This document shows, in pieces, positions 14,662 to 23,566 of a stretch of DNA of 55,652 bases. A program made the translations under genes and the position numbers. This stretch comes from an uncultured Ignavibacteria bacterium (lineage in GTDB: Bacteria; Bacteroidota; Ignavibacteria; Tepidaquicellales; Tepidaquicellaceae): assembly GCA_937974175.1 (NCBI GenBank), contig CALJIG010000117.1, forward strand, positions 1 to 55,652. Direction: 5' to 3'. Under the pieces are notes generated by a model. The model searched no databases, had not been told where the DNA came from, and was given only the letters and a program-made list of their open reading frames with translations. Each line of letters opens with the position of its first letter. Within the stretch, counting starts at the first letter, position 1.

Positions 14662-17097
14662 TTGACTTACAAAGGATTAACGAATGCAGAGGTTCAGGAT
14701 AGAATAGCAAAAGGTCTTGTAAACAAATCTTCCAAGCACAAAACAAAAACAATAAGTGAAATTTTTATTGAGAATGTTTTTTCAGTTTTCAATTTAATCA
14801 TTTTTTCAGTTGTTGTTTTTCTTTTCATCTACTACCTCAAAACAGGCAATGTTGAATTAATAAAAGATACCATAGGTGTTTCAACCGCCGCTATTCTGAA
14901 TCTGCTCATTGCAATTATACAGGAGATAAAAGCTAAGCGCGCTCTAGATAAAGTAAACCTTCTTCTCGTTAAGGAAGTTACAGTAATTCGCGATAGCAGA
15001 AGGGAAACTATTCCACAGGAAGAAGTTGTTAAGGATGATTTTATTTGTGTGGAACGGGGTGACCAGATTATCGTGGATGGTAAAATGATAGAGGTGAGTA
15101 ACATTGAAATAGATGAATCTCTTCTCACAGGCGAATCACTTCCTATACGAAAAAAAGAAAACGATGAAGTTCTTTCCGGCAGCTTTTGTATAGCCGGGAA
15201 TGGAATTTATCAGGCTGAAAAAATAGGCGATGAAAGTTATGCGATGAGCATAACAGAAATGGCAAAGAAATATAAATTCACACTAACTCCTCTCCAGCAA
15301 AGAATTAACTTTATAGTAAAGTGCCTTTTCGGTATTGCTCTTGTTCTTGTATGTATTGAACTTTCAGTTCATTGGGATTTAATGGCTTCCGCCAATATTG
15401 ATTTCATCCGAAAGCTATCCACCATAGTAATGTCTCTTGTCCCGCAGGGACTTGTTCTGCTATCCTCAGTTTCTTTCGCATTAGGTGTTTACAGAATAAG
15501 CCGGATAGGAGCTATTATTCAGAAACTGAATGCAATAGAATCATTTTCAAACGTGCAGATTGTCTGCATGGATAAAACAGGAACACTTACACAAAATAAA
15601 CTTTCGGTAAATAGAATTTCCCTTGCTGAAAATTTAAATGAAGATGAGATTAAAAAACTTCTCGGTACTTATGCGCTTCATTCTTCTGATAAAAATGCAA
15701 CATTAAGGGCAATTGATATTTTTACAAGTTACCCTGAAGCAAAGTTTGTTGATGAAATTCCTTTCAGCTCTGAAACAAAGAAAAGCCTGTTGGAGCTTGA
15801 GATAAATAATAAAAGAAAAGTGTTTATACTTGGTGGATATGATATGCTTTCGGAGAAGATTAACAAAGAGAGTAAAAAATATTTCTCGGATATATTTGAA
15901 AAAGATAAGCTTAAAATCTATAGAAATCTTTTATTCGGCGAAGTAAAAAATGTCTCTTCGCTCAGTGAGATAAAAGAGAATGTTGAAAGTATAAGCATTG
16001 AACCGTTTGCAATAATATCTATAAGCGATCAGATTCGTGATGATGTAATGGATGCAATCAGTTTGTTTTTAAAGAACGGAATTACATTCAAAATTCTTTC
16101 GGGAGATGCCCCGGACTCCGTTCAGGCAATAGTCCGTGAGATAGGGTGGGATATTTCTGATGATAAGCTTGTGACAGGCAGCCAGCTGGAAAAGATTAAT
16201 GATGAAGAAGAGTTTACAAATCTGGTTTTAGAAAAATCAATTTTCGCCCGGTTAAAGCCCGAACACAAGCTCCGCATAATAAAAGCATTGAAGAAGAGAA
16301 ATATTTATACTGCAATGATAGGAGACGGCGTAAACGATCTTCCGGCAATTAAAGAATCGGATATGGGTATTGCAATGGAAGAAGGAAGTAAAATAACAAA
16401 AGAGATTGCAGACATAGTTCTTCTTAAAAATAAATTTTCATTGCTGCCTGATATTTTTATTGAAGGCAATAAAATTGTCAACTCGGTAAACTCCGTCGCA
16501 AAGCTGTTTTTAACTAAAAATTTTCTTGTAATATTTATTACTATACTTTCTCTGGTATTTCTTCTTGATTTCCCGATAACGCCGAGAAGAATTGCTTTGC
16601 TTAATATCTTTGCAATCGGTCTTCCTTCGTTTATGATTACGTTGAAAAATTCGAATTCGGAAAAATCTGAACATTTTTTGAAAGATCTTTTTTCTTTTGT
16701 TTCGATTTCATCCGTGCTTATAGTTGCGGTTGGTTATCTTGGAAAATTCATTATGCAGAGTATTTATAGTTTGCAGGATGAATCACAGATTCAGATGGTA
16801 ATGATTACAATAATTATTATAACTGCTATTTCCAACTTTCTTTGCATAGTTCTTACAAGAAAAGAGCCATTCAAAAAACTTTATATAGGATATGCATTAA
16901 CACTTCTCATTGTATTTCTTTTTTTTACATTTACAAATTTCGATATTGGTATTATAAATATTCTTAAAGATTTTTATGAGATAAAGTTCCTCGAGCTTAT
17001 ATATCTGCCTGCCATATTATTAATTGGTTTTGCAAGTTCTGCCCTGCTTTTCTTCGTTCAGAAAATGAGAAAGTACTTAATATTCGGTATAAAATAA
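14662..17097 (+). CDS. P-type cation-transporting ATPase, CtpE-like
   Basis: An 811-residue HAD-type P-type ATPase. The actuator TGES is in SLLTGESLP. The phosphorylated Asp304 is in MDKTGTLTQN, and the hinge GDGVNDLPAIKESD lies near 554-567. About ten membrane segments flank these domains. The M4 segment reads SLVPQGLVLL, where Ca2+-ATPases usually have PEGL. The overall layout and IQKLNAIESFSNVQIVCMDKTG resemble the CtpE group, one member of which moves Ca2+; the ion here is not proven. There is no N-terminal metal-binding domain, so Cu/Zn export is unlikely. The start is TTG at 14662. Confidence 0.85.
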   Translation: MTYKGLTNAEVQDRIAKGLVNKSSKHKTKTISEIFIENVFSVFNLIIFSVVVFLFIYYLKTGNVELIKDTIGVSTAAILNLLIAIIQEIKAKRALDKVNLLLVKEVTVIRDSRRETIPQEEVVKDDFICVERGDQIIVDGKMIEVSNIEIDESLLTGESLPIRKKENDEVLSGSFCIAGNGIYQAEKIGDESYAMSITEMAKKYKFTLTPLQQRINFIVKCLFGIALVLVCIELSVHWDLMASANIDFIRKLSTIVMSLVPQGLVLLSSVSFALGVYRISRIGAIIQKLNAIESFSNVQIVCMDKTGTLTQNKLSVNRISLAENLNEDEIKKLLGTYALHSSDKNATLRAIDIFTSYPEAKFVDEIPFSSETKKSLLELEINNKRKVFILGGYDMLSEKINKESKKYFSDIFEKDKLKIYRNLLFGEVKNVSSLSEIKENVESISIEPFAIISISDQIRDDVMDAISLFLKNGITFKILSGDAPDSVQAIVREIGWDISDDKLVTGSQLEKINDEEEFTNLVLEKSIFARLKPEHKLRIIKALKKRNIYTAMIGDGVNDLPAIKESDMGIAMEEGSKITKEIADIVLLKNKFSLLPDIFIEGNKIVNSVNSVAKLFLTKNFLVIFITILSLVFLLDFPITPRRIALLNIFAIGLPSFMITLKNSNSEKSEHFLKDLFSFVSISSVLIVAVGYLGKFIMQSIYSLQDESQIQMVMITIIIITAISNFLCIVLTRKEPFKKLYIGYALTLLIVFLFFTFTNFDIGIINILKDFYEIKFLELIYLPAILLIGFASSALLFFVQKMRKYLIFGIK

Positions 17098-17125
17098 TTT
17101 TAAATCATTTCTAATTTTATCTATT

Positions 17126-18631
17126 ATGGCAAAGCGAAAATTCCCTAAAATTCAGCTTCACACTCAGATAGTAATCGGTTTGATACTCGGTGCATTATTC
17201 GGTTCGTTTTTTAATATCGATCAGAATAAAGTCCAGATAAATTCAAAATCGGGTTTAGTTGAAATCGGTTACTGGCAGGATTTTCAATTTCTCAAAAAAG
17301 ATTCCGTTATTAAATCCTTCGATGCTGCCGACCAGCTTGTCATAATTAAGTACTTCAACAATTTAAAGGATAAGAAAGAATTAAAGTTAAAAATAAAAAA
17401 ATCGGAAACTGATGTTCAGATTTTTGAAGATGTAAAGGAAGTTGCAAAAGTAAGAACTATCGGCGTTATGTTAAAACCTGTCGGCGATATTTTTATCCGC
17501 CTGCTTAATATGATTGCTGTTCCGTTAGTGCTTGCATCACTGATTGTTGGAGCGGCTTCACTTTCTGATTTAAAACACATAGCAAAAATCGGCGGCAAAA
17601 CTATAGGCTTCTATGCTCTCACTGCTGTGATGGCAATAGGTATCGGTCTTGCATTCGCAAATATAATCCAACCGGGGCATATTATGGATCCCGCGGCGAA
17701 GCAGCGGCTTCTTGATGCTTATCAGGATGATGCAAAAACAAAGATAGATCAGAATATCTCAATGAACATTGTTGAATTTCTTGTAAACATTGTTCCTAAA
17801 AATCCTTTTAAAGCAATTGCTGACGGTGACTTCCTTCAGATAGTTTTCTTTGCAATTCTTACAGGAATATTCTTAACTCAGATACCGGGGGATAAATCAA
17901 AATCTGTGATAAATTTCTTTGAAGGTATCAGCGAGGCAATGATTATTCTCGTAGAAAAAATAATGTACATTGCCCCTTATGCTGTCTTCACACTTATAGC
18001 AGCTACCGTGGCAGAGTTCGGATTCGGTATATTAAAAACACTTCTTTGGTATTCACTTACAGTAATAGCGGGATTGGCAGTTCTTACATTTATTGAATAT
18101 CCTCTTTTACTCAAAATATTTACAAAAATAAAAATCCGTGATTTCTTCTCCGTGCAGAAGCAGGTTCTTGCAGTTGCATTTTCTACAAGTTCATCTGCTG
18201 CAACATTACCTGTTACAATGGATGTCTGCGAAAAAAGACTCGGTGTTCCAAATCGCATTGCGAGTTTTGTTCTCCCGCTTGGTACGACTGTAAACATGGA
18301 CGGCACTGCATTGTATCAGGCAGTTGCAACAATGTTCATTGCTCAGGTATACGGCTTTGACCTCACAATTGCTCAGCAGCTTACAATTGTTCTTACGGCA
18401 GCACTGGCTGCAGTTGGTACTGCCCCCGTTCCCGGTGTGGGACTGATTATGTTAATTATTGTTCTTCGCTCAGTCGGTATTCCCGAAGAAGGCATTGCTC
18501 TCATCATTGGTGTTGATAGATTGCTGGATATGTGCAGAACGATTCCGAATGTACTCGCTGATTCACTTGCATGCGTTGTAATTGCAAGCAGTGAAGGTGA
18601 GCTTGGTCCTATCAATCTTAAAGAAGCTTAA
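17126..18631 (+). CDS. Dicarboxylate/amino acid:cation symporter, paralog 1
   Basis: A 501-residue DAACS (GltP/GltPh/DctA) symporter. It has a Ser-rich HP1 tip (STSSSAATLP), the Na+-site motif NMDGT (390-394) in TM7, the HP2 segment GTAPVPGVG, and DRLLDMCRTIPN (464-475) in TM8, where Asp468 and Arg471 match the residues that bind the amino group and side-chain carboxylate in GltPh. An acidic/basic insertion of about 70 residues lies in the loop after TM1. The motifs suggest Na+-coupled uptake of glutamate or aspartate. A paralog follows 16 bases downstream. Confidence 0.92.
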   Translation: MAKRKFPKIQLHTQIVIGLILGALFGSFFNIDQNKVQINSKSGLVEIGYWQDFQFLKKDSVIKSFDAADQLVIIKYFNNLKDKKELKLKIKKSETDVQIFEDVKEVAKVRTIGVMLKPVGDIFIRLLNMIAVPLVLASLIVGAASLSDLKHIAKIGGKTIGFYALTAVMAIGIGLAFANIIQPGHIMDPAAKQRLLDAYQDDAKTKIDQNISMNIVEFLVNIVPKNPFKAIADGDFLQIVFFAILTGIFLTQIPGDKSKSVINFFEGISEAMIILVEKIMYIAPYAVFTLIAATVAEFGFGILKTLLWYSLTVIAGLAVLTFIEYPLLLKIFTKIKIRDFFSVQKQVLAVAFSTSSSAATLPVTMDVCEKRLGVPNRIASFVLPLGTTVNMDGTALYQAVATMFIAQVYGFDLTIAQQLTIVLTAALAAVGTAPVPGVGLIMLIIVLRSVGIPEEGIALIIGVDRLLDMCRTIPNVLADSLACVVIASSEGELGPINLKEA

Positions 18632-18647
18632 TTTTGTTTAATAGAAA

Positions 18648-20144
18648 ATGAAGCTTCCAAAACTTCACATACAGATTTTAATCGGGTTAATTCTTGGTAT
18701 TTTCTTCGGATATTTATTCGGAGTGAAGACAAATGAAATTAAAATATCTTCTCAATCCGGTGAAAGCATTGTAAGGGATTGGAGCGAATTATCATTCCTG
18801 AAAAATGATTCACTATTAAAATCATTCAATAGTCAATCGCAACAATCTATCATAAGATTTTTTGAGAGCTATAAAAAAACTGATAATCTTTCACTTCTAA
18901 AAATAAAAGCAGTATACGCCGGTAATAATTCACAGATTTTTGAAAATATAAAATCGATAGAACGTGAATCATCTATAGCATCATCTATAAAACCTGTAGG
19001 TGAAATATTTATCCGTTTATTAAATATGATTGCAGTTCCTCTCGTGCTTGCATCATTAATAGTTGGCGCAGCATCATTGCATGATTTAAAACACGTAATG
19101 TCTATTGGCGGTAAGACGCTCGGGTTTTATTTGCTTACGGCAGTGTTAACAATTTCATCTTCACAGATTTTAGCAACAATAGTAAATCCGGGCTCACATA
19201 TCACTCCCGAAGCAAAAGCGAGGCTGCTTGATGCTTTTAAAGATGAAGCTGTAAGCTCAACTAATTATAAATTTGACCTGATTAATTTTTTTGTAGAGAT
19301 TGTTCCGAAAAATCCTTTTAAGGGATTAGTGGAAGGAGATTTTTTGCAGATAGTTCTTTTTGCAATTCTAACGGGCTTATTTCTTTCATTCCTGCCAAAA
19401 GAAAAATCGAAAAGAGTGATAGATTTTTTTGACGGTATTTCTCATGCAATGATTAAAATGGTAGAGGCAGTGATTAGATTTGCTCCTATAGCCGTATTCG
19501 CTTTAATAGCATCAACAGTTTCCGAGTTTGGATTCTCAATTCTGCAAACACTTATTTATTATTTTTTCACTGTAATTGCTGCGCTGTTGTTTGCAACATT
19601 TGTAATTTATCCTTTGCTTTTAAAAATATTCACAGGAGCAAACGTAATAGACTTCTTCAAAACGCAGAGACAGGTAATGGCAGTTGCTTTTACAACGAGC
19701 TCTTCATCGGCAACTATGCCTATTAATCTTGATGTGTGCGAAAACGTTTTAAAAATCCCGAATAAAATTGTTTCATTCATTCTTCCGTTAGGTACTACAA
19801 TCAATAAAGACGGTACCGCTCTATATCAGGCAATATCTGCGGTGTTTATTGCACAGGTATATGGTTTTGAGCTCACCATTCCTATGCAGCTCACAATATT
19901 TGTTGCTTCGTTAATTACAGGAGCGGCAACTGCTCCCGTAGCCGGGGCAGGACTTATCATGCTTGTTGTTGTGCTGAAGGCAGCAGGGCTTCCTATAGAA
20001 GGCGTTGCATTAATTCTTGGAATTGACAGAATTCTGAACATGTCGCGTGCAGTTACAAATGTAGTTGCAGATTCTGTTTGCTGTGTAGTTGTAGCAAATT
20101 CGGAAGGGGAGTTTAAAGGAATTCCAAAAGCTCTTAAGCAATGA
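18648..20144 (+). CDS. DAACS symporter, paralog 2 with altered ion- and substrate-site motifs
   Basis: A 498-residue close paralog of the preceding symporter, sharing the same TM1-loop insertion and HP1 (TSSSSATMP). Two key sites differ. NMDGT is NKDGT (386-390), with a Lys next to the Na+-binding Asp. The TM8 motif is DRILNMSRAVTN, so the Asp that holds the substrate amino group is Asn464 while Arg467 remains. The SRAVTN part recalls DctA (ARALTN), so a dicarboxylate without an amino group is a possible substrate. The Lys may change ion coupling. The gene is otherwise intact and looks functional. Confidence 0.9.
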   Translation: MKLPKLHIQILIGLILGIFFGYLFGVKTNEIKISSQSGESIVRDWSELSFLKNDSLLKSFNSQSQQSIIRFFESYKKTDNLSLLKIKAVYAGNNSQIFENIKSIERESSIASSIKPVGEIFIRLLNMIAVPLVLASLIVGAASLHDLKHVMSIGGKTLGFYLLTAVLTISSSQILATIVNPGSHITPEAKARLLDAFKDEAVSSTNYKFDLINFFVEIVPKNPFKGLVEGDFLQIVLFAILTGLFLSFLPKEKSKRVIDFFDGISHAMIKMVEAVIRFAPIAVFALIASTVSEFGFSILQTLIYYFFTVIAALLFATFVIYPLLLKIFTGANVIDFFKTQRQVMAVAFTTSSSSATMPINLDVCENVLKIPNKIVSFILPLGTTINKDGTALYQAISAVFIAQVYGFELTIPMQLTIFVASLITGAATAPVAGAGLIMLVVVLKAAGLPIEGVALILGIDRILNMSRAVTNVVADSVCCVVVANSEGEFKGIPKALKQ

Positions 20145-20197
20145 ACTTTTAATTTATATGAATGTTGTATTTATTAATTACCAACTAAAATCTTACA

Positions 20198-20809
20198 ATG
20201 AAACTCACTCTTTTATTTTCAGTATTAATTTTATTCTGTTCCTGCAAAGCTCAGACCAACGGCGCAGGCAGTGACAAACAAACTCAAACTAACACATCAA
20301 CGCAATCAACTCAATCAAAAATGGAAAACAAAAATATTTATGATATTTCAGTAAAAGATATGGAAGGCAAAGATGTTAAGCTATCTGATTACTCCGGCAA
20401 AGTTTTATTGATAGTTAATGTTGCATCTCACTGCGGATATACCGTGCAGTATGAAGGTCTTCAAAAATTATACGAACAAAATACAGGTAAAGAATTTGAA
20501 ATTCTTGCTTTTCCATGTAATGACTTCGGTGAGCAGGAGCCCGGCACTAATGAAGAGATACAGCAATTTTGTTCTTCCAAGTACAATGTAACCTTTAAAC
20601 TTTTCGATAAAGTAAAAGTACTTGGTGATGATAAAACTCCGTTATATAACAGACTTGTAAATAATGCTCCTGAAACAGGAGATATAGGATGGAATTTCGA
20701 AAAATTTCTTATTGATAAAAAAGGTAATATTGTAGGAAGATATAAGAGTAAAGTTAAACCTGATTCAGATGAGTTAGTTTCTGCAATTAATGCAGAACTA
20801 TCCAAATAA
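20198..20809 (+). CDS. Glutathione peroxidase-family lipoprotein
   Basis: A 203-residue thiol peroxidase of the GPx family. The N-terminus MKLTLLFSVLILFCSC has a lipobox with Cys16, followed by a Gln/Thr-rich linker, so it is probably anchored in the periplasm. The peroxidatic Cys79 is in NVASHCGYT (Cys, not selenocysteine). The active-site Gln113 lies in FPCNDFGEQEPGTNEE and Trp165-Asn166 in IGWNFEKF, completing the tetrad. Bacterial Cys-GPx enzymes usually use thioredoxin. It ends two bases before the convergent receiver gene, with no terminator in the gap. Confidence 0.92.
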   Translation: MKLTLLFSVLILFCSCKAQTNGAGSDKQTQTNTSTQSTQSKMENKNIYDISVKDMEGKDVKLSDYSGKVLLIVNVASHCGYTVQYEGLQKLYEQNTGKEFEILAFPCNDFGEQEPGTNEEIQQFCSSKYNVTFKLFDKVKVLGDDKTPLYNRLVNNAPETGDIGWNFEKFLIDKKGNIVGRYKSKVKPDSDELVSAINAELSK

Positions 20810-20811
20810 AT

Positions 20812-21186
20812 TTATTTATTCTTTTTCAGTAAAGCCTCTATTCTTGCGTTGATTTCAACCATGTTCAGGGGCTTTGCTATATAATCATCCATTCCTGATT
20901 CAAGAGATTTCTCTCTGTCGCCTGCTAATGAATTTGCAGTCATTGCTAATATTGGTGTGAATTCGCCCGAAACTTTTTCCATTTCTCTGAATTTTTTAGC
21001 AACTTCATATCCGTTAAGTTCAGGCATCTGAATATCCATTAAAATAATATCGTATTTATTTTCACTTAATAATTTAAGCGCACTTTCCCCGTCGCTTGCA
21101 GGTATTACTTCATAGCCGCCCTTTTCTAAAACGTTCTTCATTAATTTTTGATTAATGAACTGGTCTTCTACTAATAAAATTTTCAA
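20812..21186 (-). CDS. Single-domain response regulator (receiver)
   Basis: A 124-residue CheY-like receiver with the acidic pair in LLVEDQ, the phospho-acceptor Asp51 in IILMDIQMPE, Thr in AMTANS and Lys in YIAKPL. There is no output domain. The sequence closely resembles receivers of hybrid histidine kinases, so it may be a phosphorelay intermediate. The start is TTG at 21186. No kinase is adjacent; a hybrid kinase lies at 44674-47301. Confidence 0.93.
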   Translation of the reverse strand: MKILLVEDQFINQKLMKNVLEKGGYEVIPASDGESALKLLSENKYDIILMDIQMPELNGYEVAKKFREMEKVSGEFTPILAMTANSLAGDREKSLESGMDDYIAKPLNMVEINARIEALLKKNK

Positions 21187-21216
21187 TTTGAAATTTCCGG
21201 GATAATAAGTAAAATA

Positions 21217-21247
21217 AAAAAGCCTTAATATTAAAACTAAGGCTTTT
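21217..21247 (-). terminator. Terminator downstream of the minus-strand T9SS gene
   Basis: The stem AAAAGCCTTA / TAAGGCTTTT has an 11-base loop. On the minus strand it lies about 40 bases after the stop of the T9SS protein gene and is followed by a T-rich tract. Confidence 0.75.
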
Positions 21248-21287
21248 AACTTTTAAGTACAATTATATAATTTGTGATTACTAAATA

Positions 21288-23408
21288 CTATTTTATAATC
21301 ATCATTTTTAAGCTCTTTACATTTTTTGAGTTTGAGCTTTCCGAGACTATTCTGTAGATATAAACTCCGCTTGCAAGATTTATTTTCCCTGCATTAAACT
21401 GAACTTTATAATATCCCGCCGGCTGAATTTCATTAACAAGAGTTGCTGCTAATCTGCCGGTTATATCATAAATATTTACCGATACTTTTGCATCATTCGG
21501 AAGTTCATATTCAATATTGGTTGTTGGATTAAACGGATTCGGATAATTTTGCTTTAATACAAAATTCTTCGGTGCGCCAATTACAACTTCTGAACCAAGA
21601 GTATGATATTTGAAATTACCATTATTATCTATTTGCTTCAATCTATAGCTGTAAGTTCCGGTATTGCTTATTTTGTCGTTATAAAAATATGTATGCTGAG
21701 TATTAGTTGTTCCGTTGCCTTGCACAAAACCTATTTTAGTCCAGTATTGATTTGATGTTTTTCTTTCTACTTCAAACCCTGTATTATTTAATTCCGAACC
21801 TGTTTCCCAGTTCAATTTTACGCTGCTGTTTACTACATTTGCATTGAAACTAATCAGCTCAACCGGAAGCACTCCGCCGGAATCCAAAACCCATTGGCCA
21901 ATAGTATTAAAAACGTTATTGGTATTTGTAGAAAATTTAGAATAAAGATTCGTACAGAAAAGCACGTTGTAATCAGCTCCGTCAAAAATTACTGCAACTG
22001 CAGTATCGCCTGTGCCGTCTTCGTTAAAAGGTACTAATCCTGCAGTGCCTGAGTTTACAGGCTTTACAAAATCAGGGGATGCATCGGTTACAACTGAAGA
22101 TGTCAAGAGAGCAAAGCTGCTCACTCCTTTTACTGTTGCTGCGGCTCCGGGTATAGAAGTTATCCAGTTATCGCCTATAAATTGTGCTCTTAAATATTGT
22201 CTGAGAAAAGTTGTATCTGCTGCTGTCGCTGATGCATTTGCTATAGGGTCATTTGCATAAGCTATGTCATTGCCAAAAACGGCAAGAGTTTTTTGTTCCG
22301 CGTTTATTGAGTTATCCAGAAAAGATTTTAATGAATCTCTTATTGCATCGTTCCATGTTACACCTGTGCCGAATAAAACGAAAGCTGTTCTCCATGCAAG
22401 CAATGAGCCGGCGTATTCACTCATTGAAATAACATCATAATAACTTCCATATCCGGAAGAATTTAAATGAGTAACAATTGAATCTTTACTTGCAGCATCA
22501 TTCCAGTAAACTATAATAGTTTTAGCATCATTAGGCGTAAAGGCTGCAGAAAGAGTATCGTTCGATGGATTACCATCACCTGCCATGTAAACGGAATCTC
22601 TAACAGTGTATGGTGTGCCGGGACTAAAGCTCCACGCATCAAATAATGCAGTAGTAACTGAGCCTGCGGCTAAATTGTTTATTGTTATAGTGCTTGAATA
22701 TCCTCCGGGAGAAATCACACGGGTTACATTGAATGTTGCAGATGAAGTTCCGTTGTTCCGGAATTTTCCGTAAGGAGTAAAATTACTTGTTGCAAAATAC
22801 TGTACTCCGGAGTTTTCTACTGATAAAGCCTGAACGTCTGCAACAGGAGTATTACCTAATGTTACGTTATCTATGAAAAGATTATTGCCGTATGCAGATG
22901 AAAAATAAAATTGAATCTGGGAATTGTTTCCGGTAACTGCTGCAGGAAGTTTAAACTTCATAGTAGCCCATTGTGTTGAGCCCGGTATAAATTCAAAATC
23001 GGTTGCAGGCGCTGTAGCAATATCTGTTAACTGATATGCAGCTAAATTTATTGAAAACGTAGCTCCGTTATCGGTAGAGATTTTAATTATTATCGAATCA
23101 GGACTGAAACCTGTATAAGGAGCATAGGCATAGTCGAAAGTAAGTGTATCGCTGCCGGTCAGTGTGCTGAATACAGGTGTGTTCAGAACCGATGTCCCGC
23201 TGATAACGTTAAAGAAGTCAGCTTTAATGCTTCCTGTTCCAAAGCCAAATCCGCTTGCGCTCGTGCTTCTCGAAATGATATCATAGGAATCATTCTCTGT
23301 CCATCCGGTAGGGGGATAAACTGCAGTTTCGAAAGTTTCATTAATTTTGTACTGGGAATAGGCATCAAAAGCAAATAAAATGCTTATAAAAATGAGTATT
23401 CTAGCCAT
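21288..23408 (-). CDS. Secreted multidomain protein with T9SS C-terminal domain
   Basis: A 706-residue protein with a signal peptide (about 1-18). A jelly-roll/MAM-like domain (about 20-190, FETAVYPPTGW at its start) is followed by a CARDB-like segment (190-295), an unassigned alpha/beta part (295-500) beginning AKTIIVYWND, a fibronectin-III-like domain (LNWETGSELNNTGFEVER), and the T9SS domain with NYPNPFNPTTNI. It is probably surface-attached or released. No catalytic motif is visible. The central alpha/beta part could be a glutamine-amidotransferase-like or receptor fold; this is uncertain. Confidence 0.88.
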   Translation of the reverse strand: MARILIFISILFAFDAYSQYKINETFETAVYPPTGWTENDSYDIISRSTSASGFGFGTGSIKADFFNVISGTSVLNTPVFSTLTGSDTLTFDYAYAPYTGFSPDSIIIKISTDNGATFSINLAAYQLTDIATAPATDFEFIPGSTQWATMKFKLPAAVTGNNSQIQFYFSSAYGNNLFIDNVTLGNTPVADVQALSVENSGVQYFATSNFTPYGKFRNNGTSSATFNVTRVISPGGYSSTITINNLAAGSVTTALFDAWSFSPGTPYTVRDSVYMAGDGNPSNDTLSAAFTPNDAKTIIVYWNDAASKDSIVTHLNSSGYGSYYDVISMSEYAGSLLAWRTAFVLFGTGVTWNDAIRDSLKSFLDNSINAEQKTLAVFGNDIAYANDPIANASATAADTTFLRQYLRAQFIGDNWITSIPGAAATVKGVSSFALLTSSVVTDASPDFVKPVNSGTAGLVPFNEDGTGDTAVAVIFDGADYNVLFCTNLYSKFSTNTNNVFNTIGQWVLDSGGVLPVELISFNANVVNSSVKLNWETGSELNNTGFEVERKTSNQYWTKIGFVQGNGTTNTQHTYFYNDKISNTGTYSYRLKQIDNNGNFKYHTLGSEVVIGAPKNFVLKQNYPNPFNPTTNIEYELPNDAKVSVNIYDITGRLAATLVNEIQPAGYYKVQFNAGKINLASGVYIYRIVSESSNSKNVKSLKMMIIK

Positions 23409-23515
23409 AAATAGATAATAAGATAGTTACAAAACTATCAAAAGTCGAATTAAAAATTAATCTGAATTGAGAATTTTTTAATAGAAATGTGCTATGTTTT
23501 TATAAAGTAATTAGA

Positions 23516-23547
23516 CTTGAATAAAAGTTTAGGTATGCCTAAATTTA
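23516..23547 (+). promoter_or_regulatory. Predicted promoter of the mntR operon
   Basis: CTTG (23516-23519), a 20-base spacer and TAAATTTA (23540-23547) form a weak version of the TTTG / TAnnTTTG pattern. The operator at 23525-23546 covers the spacer and the -7 box. Confidence 0.45.
23525..23546. promoter_or_regulatory. DtxR/MntR-type operator
   Basis: The palindrome TTTAGG-TATG-CCTAAA (23528-23543) extends to AAGTTTAGG / CCTAAATTT with one mismatch. TTAGGnnnnCCTAA-like inverted repeats are bound by metal-loaded DtxR/MntR regulators. It lies 21 bases upstream of the DtxR-family gene and overlaps the predicted -7 box, so it probably mediates Mn-dependent autorepression of the whole operon. 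Confidence 0.75.
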
Positions 23548-23566
23548 TTTCTAAGATATATTTAAT

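Noticed and set aside
15400..15520. PQGL instead of PEGL in the P-type ATPase as evidence of inactivity
   Set aside because: This position varies within CtpE-like ATPases, and all catalytic motifs are intact.
23409..23566. yybP-ykoY manganese riboswitch in the mntR leader
   Set aside because: The leader after the predicted promoter is only about 15-20 bases, too short for an aptamer.
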